A stretch of DNA of 64,000 nt from Streptomyces sp. GESEQ-4 (GCF_017948455.1 NZ_JAFFSU010000005.1:62001-126000), one strand, 5' to 3'. Counted from the stretch's first letter, positions 32,598 to 40,698 are shown. Numbers and translations are program-made. The notes: generated by a model not told the origin, from the letters alone.

Positions 32598-33185
32598 ATG
32601 GATGACGCGTTCACACTCCTTCGGCAGGCCGTCGATCTGCTGCCGGAGGACGCCGCGGCAGAGAACGGCCAGACGGTCGGGGATGTGCGCGAGGACATCG
32701 GGCGCCAGGAGTGGGAGATGGTGCTCGGCGTTCTCATCGAGCTCGGGGATGTCCAACCCGCGTCCGTTGACTTCTGGGAACTACTCGCCGAGGCCGCTCG
32801 GCAGATGATGCTCGACCGCAGCCGGCGTTGGTGCGAGTGGCGGGGCTGGGAAGTACGACACGGCACCGTCCGGGCGACCCTGAGCCTGGTGGGTGCGGAG
32901 GAGGGCCGACGCCGGACTGCCTTTGCCGCAGACGGGCGGCTCCGGCCGATGTGGGACATCGGCAACCGCACCGCCGGCAGCAGGGAGCGAGAACTGAACA
33001 TCGCCCGATTGTGGGTGGAGCATGCGCAGGAGCTTGGCCCGGGAGAGACCGCCGACGTTCGGCTGGCTCCTCTGAGCCCCGAGCAGTGGAGGCACCTGAA
33101 ACCCGGCGACGTGATCACCATGTACGAAGCCCGACCTGTTGCCGGAACGGCCACCGTGATCGAGGTCCTGCCGCCGGGCGCCTGA
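32598..33185 (+). CDS. hypothetical protein with a beta-barrel-like C-terminus
   Basis: A 195-residue cytoplasmic protein. The N-terminal 90 residues are helical and acidic (DDAFTLLRQAVDLLPED, REDIGRQEWEMVLGVLIELG). The C-terminal part (RLAPLSPEQWRHLKPGDVIT followed by MYEARPVAGTATVIEVL) resembles the end of a translation-factor-type beta barrel. No family is assigned. ATG 32598 has GGGGGAG about ten bases upstream; ATG 32589 is too close. It precedes an immunity-like gene on the same strand by 91 bases. Confidence 0.6.
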   Translation: MDDAFTLLRQAVDLLPEDAAAENGQTVGDVREDIGRQEWEMVLGVLIELGDVQPASVDFWELLAEAARQMMLDRSRRWCEWRGWEVRHGTVRATLSLVGAEEGRRRTAFAADGRLRPMWDIGNRTAGSRERELNIARLWVEHAQELGPGETADVRLAPLSPEQWRHLKPGDVITMYEARPVAGTATVIEVLPPGA

Positions 33186-33276
33186 GCTCATCTCGCGTCA
33201 GGCGGGCCTCCGGCTGCAGCCAGGTGATCTTCGAAAACTGTCCGAGCTCAGATGGCGGGACCAGTACTGTTCCGAC

Positions 33277-33885
33277 GTGATGAAGCCGGATGGGATGAGG
33301 CTGGGGATCGAAGCAGCGCGCCTTCTCGCCGTTGCGGACTGCTGTGAGATAGCGCCGGGACTGAGCGAGATCGAGCTCCAGCGTATTGAGCAGGAGTACG
33401 GCATCGAGTTTGCCGACGACCACCGGGCTTTCCTGGCGTCGGGCTTGCCGGTCAGTCAGCCACCCGAAGAGGGGGACACGTGGGAGAACCCGTGGCCGGA
33501 CTGGCGCAACGGCGATCCCAAAGGACTCCGAGAGCGGCTTGAGTGGCCCGTGGAGGGCATTGCCCTGTCGGTCCGACACGGCTACTGGCATCCGAGCTGG
33601 GGGCAACGGCCGGAGGATGCCAACGAGGCCCTTCAGCAAGCTCAGACGCTGCTTGCTCGGGTCCCCAAGCTCGTTCCCATCTACGGGCATCGGTTCCTGC
33701 CTGCCGGCCATGGCTCCCATGGTCACCCGGTTCTCTCAGTATGGGGCACCGACATAATCTGTTACGGCACTGACCTGGTCGACTACGTCAACCACGAGTT
33801 CGACGATTTCGACGCCCACACCCCCGACGACTGGCGCCCCCAGGCGACCGTCTCGTTCTGGCGGGATTTCCTGCGCAAGGCTTGA
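33277..33885 (+). CDS. SMI1/KNR4 (SUKH) family protein, probable immunity protein
   Basis: A 202-residue cytoplasmic protein. The SUKH pattern is visible: GLSEIELQRIEQEYGIEFADDHRAFLASG, with the conserved Pro/Leu-rich start of the fold, then WPDWRNGDP and a Trp/Gly-rich middle VRHGYWHPSWGQRP, and PVLSVWGTDIICYG near the end. SUKH proteins protect against polymorphic toxins (family knowledge); no toxin partner is evident next to it, so it may be an orphan immunity gene. TACTGT six bases before GTG 33277 suggests a leaderless mRNA. Confidence 0.82.
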   Translation: MMKPDGMRLGIEAARLLAVADCCEIAPGLSEIELQRIEQEYGIEFADDHRAFLASGLPVSQPPEEGDTWENPWPDWRNGDPKGLRERLEWPVEGIALSVRHGYWHPSWGQRPEDANEALQQAQTLLARVPKLVPIYGHRFLPAGHGSHGHPVLSVWGTDIICYGTDLVDYVNHEFDDFDAHTPDDWRPQATVSFWRDFLRKA

Positions 33886-33890
33886 TCTCG

Positions 33891-34122
33891 CGGCGGCAAC
33901 CGTCCCAAAGACGCGGTCGACTCACAACGGAGAGGAACTCGTCCCACTCGGTGGCGGTGAGCTCGCGGTACTCCTCGCTGGGCCGCTCGGTTCTGCGGCG
34001 GCGATGAAGGCCCGGTGATGGGAGATCACGTCCTCCGGGTAGATCGCTAATGGTGGAGTCGGGTATTGGAGCTGTCCGAATGTCTCAGCCTTGAGGAGCG
34101 TTAGGCGGGACGGCTGACTCAC
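33891..34122 (-). pseudogene. frameshifted partner of the membrane protein gene
   Basis: The frame starts MSQPSRLTLLKAETFGQLQY with GTGA overlap to the gene at 34119, so it was translationally coupled. After HHRAFIAA the sense sequence continues in another frame as RRTERPSEEYRELTATEWDE and FLSVVSRPRLWDG, which looks like real protein, while the original frame runs into Pro/Ser-rich nonsense and stops at 33922. A single-base frameshift near 33990 would explain this. The family is not recognised. Confidence 0.5.
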
Positions 34123-34862
34123 TCCGTTGGCGCGAAGCGTGAGCGTTCCGCTGAGGGGAAGCGTCGCCCTTCAGCATCGAGGAGGTCGATCAGGTCGATG
34201 AGTTGGTGCTGGATCCGGGCCAGACGGTCACGGGCCTGGTCGGGCTCACGGGCTGCGAGCTCGACGTGATCGAGGATTTCCTGCATCCACTCGGAGAACG
34301 CATCTTCAGCAGTGAGCTGCGCGCAGAATGTGGCGTAGCCGATGCATCGGCGCTCACCAGGCTCGCTGTCCGGATCGATCATGATTTCACCGACCGCTCT
34401 TTGATCCGTGCGGAAGATCCGGAAGCACTCTGCACCCGGGGTGTGCTCGACGTCTCCGAGAGTCCTGCTGATCCTGTTGAGGGTGAACATGATCTGCTGG
34501 TTCGCCCTGTTGCTTCCGAGGTCAAGGAACTGAAGATCCCTGCGGAAGATCTCGGCCCATCCCAGGTACTCAGCGAACAGGAACGCAGTGCTCCTCTTCA
34601 CGTAATGCGCTTGCTGTTCAGTGCCCGCCAACAGGAAGGAACTTGTGAACCCCTTCATCCCTCGAAGGTCGGCTTGGTAACCCCTGAGGATGTTGTAGAT
34701 CCTGCTCTGAAGATCGAACGCTGTCCATAACAGCGCATCCCGGTATCGGCTCATGTAGTCCCTGCGGTCGAGGGACTTCGCCTGAACCTGCAGCCGATGC
34801 CCCAGGACTGCCGTAAACACCGCGCCCAAAACGGCGATCACAGCCGATATCACCGCGATCAT
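34119..34862 (-). CDS. hypothetical membrane-anchored protein with a TTA codon
   Basis: A 247-residue protein with one N-terminal membrane helix (MIAVISAVIAVLGAVFTAVL) and a long helical cytoplasmic domain (RDYMSRYRDALLWTAFDLQS, QAHYVKRSTAFLFAEYLGWA). No family is recognised. An in-frame TTA leucine codon (plus-strand 34728-34730) makes its translation dependent on the rare bldA tRNA. Its ATG overlaps the stop of an integrase remnant (ATGA), and its stop overlaps the frameshifted downstream gene, so it sits inside decaying accessory DNA. The base composition is visibly lower in GC than the core genes. Confidence 0.65.
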   Translation of the reverse strand: MIAVISAVIAVLGAVFTAVLGHRLQVQAKSLDRRDYMSRYRDALLWTAFDLQSRIYNILRGYQADLRGMKGFTSSFLLAGTEQQAHYVKRSTAFLFAEYLGWAEIFRRDLQFLDLGSNRANQQIMFTLNRISRTLGDVEHTPGAECFRIFRTDQRAVGEIMIDPDSEPGERRCIGYATFCAQLTAEDAFSEWMQEILDHVELAAREPDQARDRLARIQHQLIDLIDLLDAEGRRFPSAERSRFAPTE

Positions 34863-35262
34863 TGGCAGCCCCTGCTCGGGATTCCCGAAGGGGATGGGTC
34901 GGGTGGTTGAAATCCCTCGTTCACTTCAGTGATCTCCCGTCTGGAACGCCGGCTGACGTCGGCGGCGTAGGCGGCCCAGTCCACGGCGGATGCCTTCTGC
35001 CATTGGACGGCGACCTGGATGTGGACGCCGAGCATCCGGGCAACGATGGCGGCGGGCAGTTCGCCAGCGAGGGTGAACAGGGCTGTGGAGCGGTCCCGAT
35101 GGGGCCGGATACCGATCTTCTGCAGCCGCAGACCGACCTGACTGTCGCTGAGCGGATGCCCTGGTTGTCCTCCGGGGAAGAGCCAAGGGGCGTCGTCCGG
35201 AGTGCCGATCTTGGCCCGTCCTGCTGCAATGGCTGGATGCCGTGCTCGTCGTGCCGGGCGGG
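34859..35262 (-). pseudogene. tyrosine-recombinase-like integrase, C-terminal remnant
   Basis: A minus-strand frame without a start reads RHPAIAAGRAKIGTPDDAPW, LFPGGQPGHPLSDSQVGLRL, RPHRDRSTALFTLAGELPAA and MLGVHIQVAVQWQKASAVDW followed by AAYAADVSRR. This matches the C-terminal part of a Streptomyces integrase type that ends with a MLGxHxxVAVxWQ motif, where TALF/MLG flank the last catalytic region. The N-terminal three quarters are missing. Its stop overlaps the ATG of the TTA-containing membrane protein. Confidence 0.6.
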
Positions 35263-35382
35263 CCGACCATGATCCAGCGAGACGAAGACCCAGAGCTTCT
35301 GCCCGCCTCCCTCAGGGACGAGTGGCCCGTCGTCATGGCCCGCACCGGCGCGGAGATCGACCGGGCGATCCGGGCTTCCTGA
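35214..35382 (+). pseudogene. possible 3' fragment of an unidentified gene
   Basis: On the plus strand the frame PVLLQWLDAVLVVPGGPTMI followed by QRDEDPELLPASLRDEWP and an end at RAIRAS looks protein-like, but its 5' part runs opposite the integrase remnant. It may be a truncated gene end joined at about 35214. The family is unknown. The stretch 35383-35524 shows no convincing gene. Confidence 0.25.
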
Positions 35383-35524
35383 ACAAACGCCGTCGGCCAG
35401 CACGCCTCCGCTCCACAGCAGCCACGCCAAGGTCCGATGCAGCACCGACCGGATCACCGACGTCGTGAAGACCGTTCTCGTCCTTCATCACGCCTCAACC
35501 TGAGGTTGGAAAAGGCTCGTTGTG

Positions 35525-35896
35525 TTAGTCGCTCTGAATACTCGCCCTCTCGATAGCGTCGAAAATGTCGGCGTCCGTCTCCTTTTGCCACTCAGGAAGC
35601 TCCGACCAATCCGCAACATAGCCCGGCTTCGGGTCTTCGATCCACCGGTAGATCTGAGCGATCCAGCACGTAGCAACAAAGCGACCGCGTTGCTCCCGAG
35701 TCAGCTGCGCCGTGCTGCCGCCTGAAGTTTCGACAAATTCACGCACCTGTCGGCACACGGCGGCGGCGGACTCTCGCTCCCAATCCGGCGTCTCCTCCCA
35801 CGGGGTGATGTATCCCGGCTTAGGCTCTCCGGGAAAGTATTTCTTGACACCCTCGATCCATGCCTCACGGAAGATGCGGCTTTCATCGATACCCAC
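35525..35896 (-). CDS. small cytoplasmic protein with an internal duplication
   Basis: A 123-residue acidic protein. Two similar segments, PKPGYITPWEETPDWERES (residues about 26-44) and PKPGYVADWSELPEWQKET (about 88-106), show an internal repeat with conserved PKPGY, W and a Pro-Trp pair. No known family. GTG 35896 starts GIDESRIFREAWIEG. It is the downstream partner of the HTH-TPR regulator (10 bases apart) and may act with it, as small partners do in whiJ-like pairs (inference). Confidence 0.65.
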   Translation of the reverse strand: MGIDESRIFREAWIEGVKKYFPGEPKPGYITPWEETPDWERESAAAVCRQVREFVETSGGSTAQLTREQRGRFVATCWIAQIYRWIEDPKPGYVADWSELPEWQKETDADIFDAIERASIQSD

Positions 35897-35906
35897 GGAT
35901 TACCTC

Positions 35907-37142
35907 TCATCCCGAGAATTTCAATGCCGAAATCTGCCCTATCAGGTCCCTGACCCTGCGGTCCTCCTTCAGCGGTTCAAGCTGCATCTGGAGCCCGTAG
36001 AGTTTGCGGCCGACCCAGCCTGAACCGCGTTGCCGCGCGATATTCAGAGCTTCGATCGCGTACGACACGAGTTGGTCAACGTCCCGCCGCTGCACCCCGA
36101 GCAGAGCCAGATCCGCCAAAATGGCACCCCTCCGGCGGGAAGTCGGGGGCAAATCCTTCAGTGCAGCGTTCAGCGCATTCTCGGCCAGATCAGGCCGCCG
36201 GAGTTTCGCGAAGCAGGTACCGCGCTCCTCCGCGAGACGGGAGCCGTCGAACCTCAGCCATCCTCCGTTGTGCACCGGCCCGGAGAGGGAGTGCACTTCC
36301 TCTGCTTCATCCAGGGCACGCTTGCAGGCGTCGAAGTCTCCAATGGCTGCGAAATTCTCTGCCTGAACGGCAGCGACCCAATGCCGGGTAGCAAGCTGCG
36401 TATCCCCCTGCCGGGCCACGTCACGGGCCAGTTCCAACAACGGTGCGGTCTCCTCGTACCGCTGATCACCGCACAAGCCGATAAAGGCATGACGGGTCAG
36501 GGCACAGGCCCACAGGTCGGGATTCCGGGCCTCACGTGCCGCGCTGGCTGCGAGGGTGTAGCAGTGTGCTGCGTCCGTGTAGTGGTTGCCGTCGAACATG
36601 ATCTCCCCGGCGAGCTGGAAGACATCCGCTGCATCCGCACAGAGACGCCTGTGCGCCGCTCCACGCGCTCCGCGAAGCGCACTCGACAACTCGGCTGCCT
36701 GATCGCGGACAAGGGGGTACACGGACTGCTTCGACGAGGCCAAGGAGTACACCTGCCACAGATGCGGGCCCATACTCGTGGATCCCGCTGACGCCGTCGC
36801 TGCGGCGCAGGTAGGCATGGAGACCATCGCGCCTGCCATGGTCACTAGTTGCAAGAAGTCGCGTCGGATCACGTCGTCAAAGTCACCCCCCTCCACTCGC
36901 GTTCGCGGTAGTGACGTCTCGTCCGGTACCGACACGGCCAGTGCCAGCAGGTCCTCCAGCTCGGCCGGGGTCACCTTGAGGAGTCTTGCGAGCTTCGGCC
37001 AGAGGAACCCCTGAGGGGCCGCCTCTCCGCGTACCCACCGGCCAACCGTGGTGCGGTCGACTAGCAGGGCATGTGCTAACCGCTCCTGACTGTAGCCGCA
37101 CGCCCTGATTCGCCGCTGTAGACGATCACGCCTGTCCGCCAT
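35907..37142 (-). CDS. HTH/TPR transcriptional regulator with a TTA codon
   Basis: A 411-residue regulator. The N-terminal XRE-type HTH is CGYSQERLAHALLVDRTTVG followed by RWVRGEAAPQGFLWPKLARL; a Cys/Ala-rich region follows, then TPR-like helices from about residue 130 (AADVFQLAGEIMFDGNHYTD, AHCYTLAASAAREARNPDLW, AENALNAALKDLPP). The Leu of ERLAH is a TTA codon (plus-strand 37077-37079), inside the DNA-binding helices, so synthesis should depend on bldA. ATG 37142 follows AGAGGA. It is divergent from a three-gene operon, with TGCGTCA repeats between. Confidence 0.82.
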   Translation of the reverse strand: MADRRDRLQRRIRACGYSQERLAHALLVDRTTVGRWVRGEAAPQGFLWPKLARLLKVTPAELEDLLALAVSVPDETSLPRTRVEGGDFDDVIRRDFLQLVTMAGAMVSMPTCAAATASAGSTSMGPHLWQVYSLASSKQSVYPLVRDQAAELSSALRGARGAAHRRLCADAADVFQLAGEIMFDGNHYTDAAHCYTLAASAAREARNPDLWACALTRHAFIGLCGDQRYEETAPLLELARDVARQGDTQLATRHWVAAVQAENFAAIGDFDACKRALDEAEEVHSLSGPVHNGGWLRFDGSRLAEERGTCFAKLRRPDLAENALNAALKDLPPTSRRRGAILADLALLGVQRRDVDQLVSYAIEALNIARQRGSGWVGRKLYGLQMQLEPLKEDRRVRDLIGQISALKFSG

Positions 37143-37187
37143 ACCTCGTCCTCTCGGCATGCCGTCTTCCCTGGTCACGGTAATGGA

Positions 37188-37205
37188 TGCGTCAGACGTG
37201 CGTCA
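37188..37205. promoter_or_regulatory. TGCGTCA direct repeats, operator candidate
   Basis: TGCGTCA occurs at 37188-37194 and 37199-37205, exactly 11 bases apart, in the divergent region between the HTH/TPR regulator and the zinc-ribbon operon. A GTGACGTGGTCACGG block follows at 37220. Likely target of the divergent regulator. Confidence 0.5.
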
Positions 37206-37295
37206 TAACTGCGGCAAAAGTGACGTGGTCACGGCCCATGTTCCGGCCGTTCACTGAGGGCCCGTCCGCTTCAACTCCTAGCGAGAGGCCGTGAG

Positions 37296-37460
37296 ATGAC
37301 CGTGAAGGCTGAGGAGCCACAGGCCAACGCCGAGAGCTCAACCGTCTTCATCGAAGGCGAGGCGATCCCCAAGTGCCCCGGCTGCCGCTGCCTGGTCATT
37401 TGGGAGGACACGACGGGCGTGTGCCTGCACTGCCGGACGCAGATGAGGCCGGACGCATGA
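37296..37460 (+). CDS. 54-residue zinc-ribbon protein
   Basis: A small frame beginning MTVKAEEPQANAESS with a GAGAGG site upstream. KCPGCRCLVIWED and VCLHCRTQM form a CxxCxC...CxxC zinc ribbon; the N-terminus is acidic and unstructured. It is the first gene of an operon with a GRDP-like gene and a methyltransferase, divergent from the HTH/TPR regulator. The Cys pattern is that of a metal knuckle rather than of a modified-peptide precursor. The role is unknown; it may be a small DNA- or protein-binding adaptor. Confidence 0.65.
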   Translation: MTVKAEEPQANAESSTVFIEGEAIPKCPGCRCLVIWEDTTGVCLHCRTQMRPDA

Positions 37461-37570
37461 ACTCCCGCTGCCTGCCGGTGGTTTTGTCCTTCCATGACAC
37501 GGTCCCCACCCCCCACGGAAGCCCGGCGGACAGCAGGTCGCAAGTGCACCCCAATCCACAAGGAGGCACC

Positions 37571-38029
37571 ATGCCAACGACCGACCCCACCACACCGATC
37601 AAGAAGGTGGATCCCCGCAAGCTCATGGATGAGCACCTGCTCGACCGGCTCTCCACCCGCATCACTGCCGATCATCGGCACATGGAGCATGAATACGCCC
37701 GGCGCATCATGACGGAGACCGTGAAGTTCCTCGTCGCCGGAGTCAAGAGCGACGGGCCCCTCTCTCCCTCGGAAACCGTCGACATCGGGTGGCACACGTT
37801 CATCCTGCACACGGCGGACTACGCCGAGTTCTGCGACCGGGTGGCGGGATACTTCATCCACCACAACCCTGAGTACCTGGACAGGAAGACCCACGGAGGG
37901 CCGAAGAACGTCCGGCAGCGCACCCTCGACGCCATCACAGCGGCCGGATTCGAGGTCGACCTTCCGCTGTGGCCGGCTGTGGCGGACTGCCACCAGTGCC
38001 ACGCCGGGTGCCACGACAGCCCGAAGTAG
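37571..38029 (+). CDS. GRDP/DUF1399-like protein
   Basis: A 152-residue cytoplasmic protein. The block SETVDIGWHTFILHTADYAE followed by FCDRVAGYFIHHNP is the conserved core of the glycine-rich-domain-containing (DUF1399) family, with IxWHxFxLHT. The tail has a His/Cys cluster CHQCHAGCHD that could bind metal. ATG 37571 follows AGGAGG. It lies between a zinc-ribbon gene (111 bases upstream) and a methyltransferase (9 bases downstream). The biochemical function of this family in bacteria is unknown to me. Confidence 0.75.
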   Translation: MPTTDPTTPIKKVDPRKLMDEHLLDRLSTRITADHRHMEHEYARRIMTETVKFLVAGVKSDGPLSPSETVDIGWHTFILHTADYAEFCDRVAGYFIHHNPEYLDRKTHGGPKNVRQRTLDAITAAGFEVDLPLWPAVADCHQCHAGCHDSPK

Positions 38030-38038
38030 GGGGACCAC

Positions 38039-38710
38039 ATGACCACAGCCCAGTTCTGGGGCGACTACGCCCGGACCAAGCCATCCCCTCGCGAGACCAA
38101 CGCTGCCGGAGAGCGCACGTGGTTCAACTGGACCCAGTACCCGGAGCACGGCCCCGGTGAGGAGATCTTGTGCCGTCAGGGCTTCGGCATGCCCGAACGC
38201 GCCCTGGAACTGGGCTGCGGCTCCGGCCGTAACATCGCACACCTCGCCGGCCGCGGAGTGACCTCCGTCGGGCTGGATCTGTCGGACGTCCAGCTCTCCA
38301 GAGCCCGCGCGAAGTGGGGAGATGTGGAACACCTGCACTTCGTCCAGATGGACGCGACCGAGTTCCTGGGCAAGACCGAGGACCGGTACGACGCCGTGTT
38401 CTCGATCTTCGGCGCCCTCTGGTTCACCGACCCCGCCGTCTCACTGCCCCTCGTACACGAGCATCTGAACCCGGGTGGAGTCCTGGCGTTCTCCCACGCG
38501 CCGGCCATCGACGGCTGCTACGGGGCCCAAGGGGCGTACAAGGGAGACTTCGCAGGTGCCCCGCCGATCTTGCGCCGCTGGGCCTATACGCCCCAGATGT
38601 GGACGGGAATCCTGCTCAACTACGGCTTCGTGGACGTGTCAGCGGTCGTGCTTCCGGCCCCGCATGCCGGCGATCTGGGGACACTTCATGTCCGGGCTGT
38701 ACGCATCTGA
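38039..38710 (+). CDS. class I SAM-dependent methyltransferase of the zinc-ribbon operon
   Basis: A 223-residue enzyme. Motif I is ALELGCGSGRNIAHLAGRG, followed by the ribose-binding acidic VGLDLSD, DATEFL and motif IV YDAVFSIFGALWFTD; NPGGVLAFSH is the post-core loop. It begins MTTAQFWGDYARTKPSP. It is nine bases after the GRDP-like gene, so co-translated. The substrate is unknown; it is the only clear enzyme of this operon and might modify a small molecule or a protein. Confidence 0.88.
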   Translation: MTTAQFWGDYARTKPSPRETNAAGERTWFNWTQYPEHGPGEEILCRQGFGMPERALELGCGSGRNIAHLAGRGVTSVGLDLSDVQLSRARAKWGDVEHLHFVQMDATEFLGKTEDRYDAVFSIFGALWFTDPAVSLPLVHEHLNPGGVLAFSHAPAIDGCYGAQGAYKGDFAGAPPILRRWAYTPQMWTGILLNYGFVDVSAVVLPAPHAGDLGTLHVRAVRI

Positions 38711-38757
38711 AACACAGCCGAACCCGGCCGTCCCCCAGACCCACGCTTCGGCCTGAA

Positions 38758-38788
38758 CGGCCTTGTCCTCGAACGCCGGACGGGCTGA
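38758..38788. repeat. Streptomyces-type intergenic repeat (CGAACGCCGGACGGGCTGA)
   Basis: The sequence CTCGAACGCCGGACGGGCTGA with flanking GGCCTTGTC is a motif I recognise as recurrent between genes of many Streptomyces chromosomes. It occurs once here, after the methyltransferase. It could act in termination or as a chromosomal repeat. Confidence 0.5.
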
Positions 38789-38855
38789 AATGCACGGAAC
38801 GGTGAGATAGGCGACGAGCCAGCAGCCGTCCCGCCCCGCCCAAGCTGCGGGCATG

Positions 38856-38876
38856 CGTGCCGCCTGGGGCGGCACG
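38856..38876 (+). terminator. hairpin terminator in the gap after the methyltransferase operon
   Basis: CGTGCCGCC TGG GGCGGCACG is a perfect 9-bp stem with a 3-nt loop, 146 bases after the operon end. The surrounding gap 38711-39081 is very GC-rich, with no convincing gene. Confidence 0.55.
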
Positions 38877-39081
38877 GGTGGGCGCAGGCGGCACCCCGTC
38901 AGCGCCGGGCTGCGCGACCCCCCCCGCCTCAGCCACCGCGCCGGGCCGCGCGACCCACCCCCGCCCAGCCCCCACGCCGCGCACCCGCTCACCCGGACGG
39001 CCCGGCGCGCTGGTGGCCCCCCGTCGCCGGTGGTGCCGTAGGAGACACGCCCCCGCCCCGGCACCCCCAGGAGCCCCCTCG

Positions 39082-39852
39082 ATGCCCCGCACTCCTGCTG
39101 TCCCCCTGCTCCTCGCATCCGCCCTCGTCACCATGACCGCATGCTCGGTCGACTGGCCGGAAACTCCCTCCGTGGCCGATCAGCCCAGCACCCCCACCCC
39201 CGCACAGTCACCGTCACTCTCCCCCTCACCCGCAGCCGCCCCCTCCCTCACCAGAGCCCAGACAGAAGCCGCACTCATCACCGAGACCGACCTCGGAGAC
39301 CCCTGGATGCCGACGGAAGGGGCCGCTACCTGGCGGGACGGGCTGCTCAAGGCGGCCGCGCGGCCGGCGGAGTGTCAGCGGCTGCTGAACACCGTCTACA
39401 CGGACGAACTGTTCGGCACGGCCACGGGGACGCGAGCCGTCGTCGCGCTTGACGACGCCTGGGACGGGGCGCAGTTGCGCTATCAGGTCGTCACGCAGCG
39501 CCCGGCGGAGGTGGAGAGCACGCTCGCCTGGCTGAGGTCGCTGCCGAGGACGTGCGCCACGTTCGCCGCGACGACCGCACAGGGGGCCGTACGAGAAGGC
39601 CAGGTCAGCGGACTGGAACTGCCCGACGTCGGCGACGCCCGCGAGGCGGTCCGGCTCACGCTCACCGGCGAATCGGCGGAGGGCGAGTTCACGCTCACCC
39701 TCGACGTCGCCGCCGTCCGCGTGGGCGCCGACGCGCTCGCGCTGACCAACGGCGGCATCGGCGAGGTATCGGCCGAGGTCACGCAGGGCGTCGCGGAACT
39801 GGGCGCCGCACGCCTCGCCGAGGTCCGCAAGCGGGGCCGCGCGGAGGTGTGA
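39082..39852 (+). CDS. hypothetical lipoprotein
   Basis: A 256-residue exported protein. The signal is MPRTPAVPLLLASALVTMTAC with lipobox VTMTAC; a Thr/Pro/Ser-rich spacer follows, then a compact domain (ALITETDLGDPWMPTEGAAT, PAECQRLLNTVYTDELFGTA, RSLPRTCATFAATTAQGAVR). Two Cys in the domain could pair. The layout resembles PknH-sensor-like or LpqN-like extracellular domains of actinobacteria, which I cannot confirm. ATG 39082 follows AGGAG. It is monocistronic and convergent with the ANTAR gene. Confidence 0.75.
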   Translation: MPRTPAVPLLLASALVTMTACSVDWPETPSVADQPSTPTPAQSPSLSPSPAAAPSLTRAQTEAALITETDLGDPWMPTEGAATWRDGLLKAAARPAECQRLLNTVYTDELFGTATGTRAVVALDDAWDGAQLRYQVVTQRPAEVESTLAWLRSLPRTCATFAATTAQGAVREGQVSGLELPDVGDAREAVRLTLTGESAEGEFTLTLDVAAVRVGADALALTNGGIGEVSAEVTQGVAELGAARLAEVRKRGRAEV

Positions 39853-39900
39853 GGACGAAAGGCGGCAGCCTTCACCCCCTTCCACGCCTTTCCACGCCCT

Positions 39901-40698
39901 TCAATCCCGCTCGAACCTCACCCGCTGCGCCACCACATCCCGCGCCACATCCACCGCCGTCCGCTCCTGAGCGAACGCCCGCCCCCGCAGCCGCGCCATC
40001 GCCTCGTCCGCCCCGACCCCCAGCTGAGCCATGATCATCCCGGTGGCCTGGTAGATCTCGTCGTGCTCGGTGGCGAGCCCGCTGAGCCACCGCCCCGGGT
40101 CGAGCGCGCCGTCCTCCTCGCGTGGCAGGGCCATCAACGCCACCGTCATGACCCCGGCGACGAGCCGCGCGGTCCGCAGGTCACGTGCGTCGAGCGCGCC
40201 GGGCTCCCGGCGATACAGGTCAAGCGTGCCCAGACACTCCAGCCCCTCCGGCCCGGCACCGTCGTCCTCACCGCCCAGCGGCACCGCGTACGCCGCCCGT
40301 ATCCCCACCGCCGTTGCCTCCATCGCGAACACCGGCCAGCGCCGCGCCCCCTCCTCGCCCGCCAGATCCTCGGCGAACACGGCCGCCCCGTCCTGCGCGG
40401 CGGACAGACAGGGCCCCTCGCCCAGCGTCGCCTGGATCTCCGTGAGCCGCTCCGCCAGCTCGTCACTCGCGCACAGTTGTACGGGCATCCCGCCGCCGTG
40501 CAGCGAAACGGTCGCCCCGGTCACGTCCACCAGCCGGACCGCGACCGCGCACAGCCGCCCCGGCACCTCAGCGGGCCGGGCACCCCGCACCTCCTCGCCG
40601 ATCACACGGGCGGTGGGATCACGTTGCCGGGGACCCTCACCGCCGGCGGAACCGCCGTGCCGTTCGTTCCTGGGCCGCACGGTCACCATCTCCTCCAT
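39901..40698 (-). CDS. GAF-ANTAR transcription antitermination regulator
   Basis: A 265-residue cytoplasmic protein. The GAF domain runs from about residue 45 to 195 (VDVTGATVSLHGGGMPVQLC, ATLGEGPCLSAAQDGAAVFA). The C-terminal ANTAR domain is LATEHDEIYQATGMIMAQLG, VGADEAMARLRGRAFAQERT and AVDVARDVVAQRVRFERD; ANTAR domains bind paired RNA hairpins to prevent termination (family knowledge). The Cys in GEGPCLSA is conserved in this group. ATG 40698 starts MEEMVTVRPRNE; a GTG five codons in is possible. Confidence 0.85.
   Translation of the reverse strand: MEEMVTVRPRNERHGGSAGGEGPRQRDPTARVIGEEVRGARPAEVPGRLCAVAVRLVDVTGATVSLHGGGMPVQLCASDELAERLTEIQATLGEGPCLSAAQDGAAVFAEDLAGEEGARRWPVFAMEATAVGIRAAYAVPLGGEDDGAGPEGLECLGTLDLYRREPGALDARDLRTARLVAGVMTVALMALPREEDGALDPGRWLSGLATEHDEIYQATGMIMAQLGVGADEAMARLRGRAFAQERTAVDVARDVVAQRVRFERD

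Noticed and set aside
37296..37460. RiPP precursor peptide reading of the 54-aa protein
   Set aside because: The CxxCxC...CxxC layout is a zinc ribbon, and no lanthipeptide, radical SAM or YcaO enzyme is nearby.
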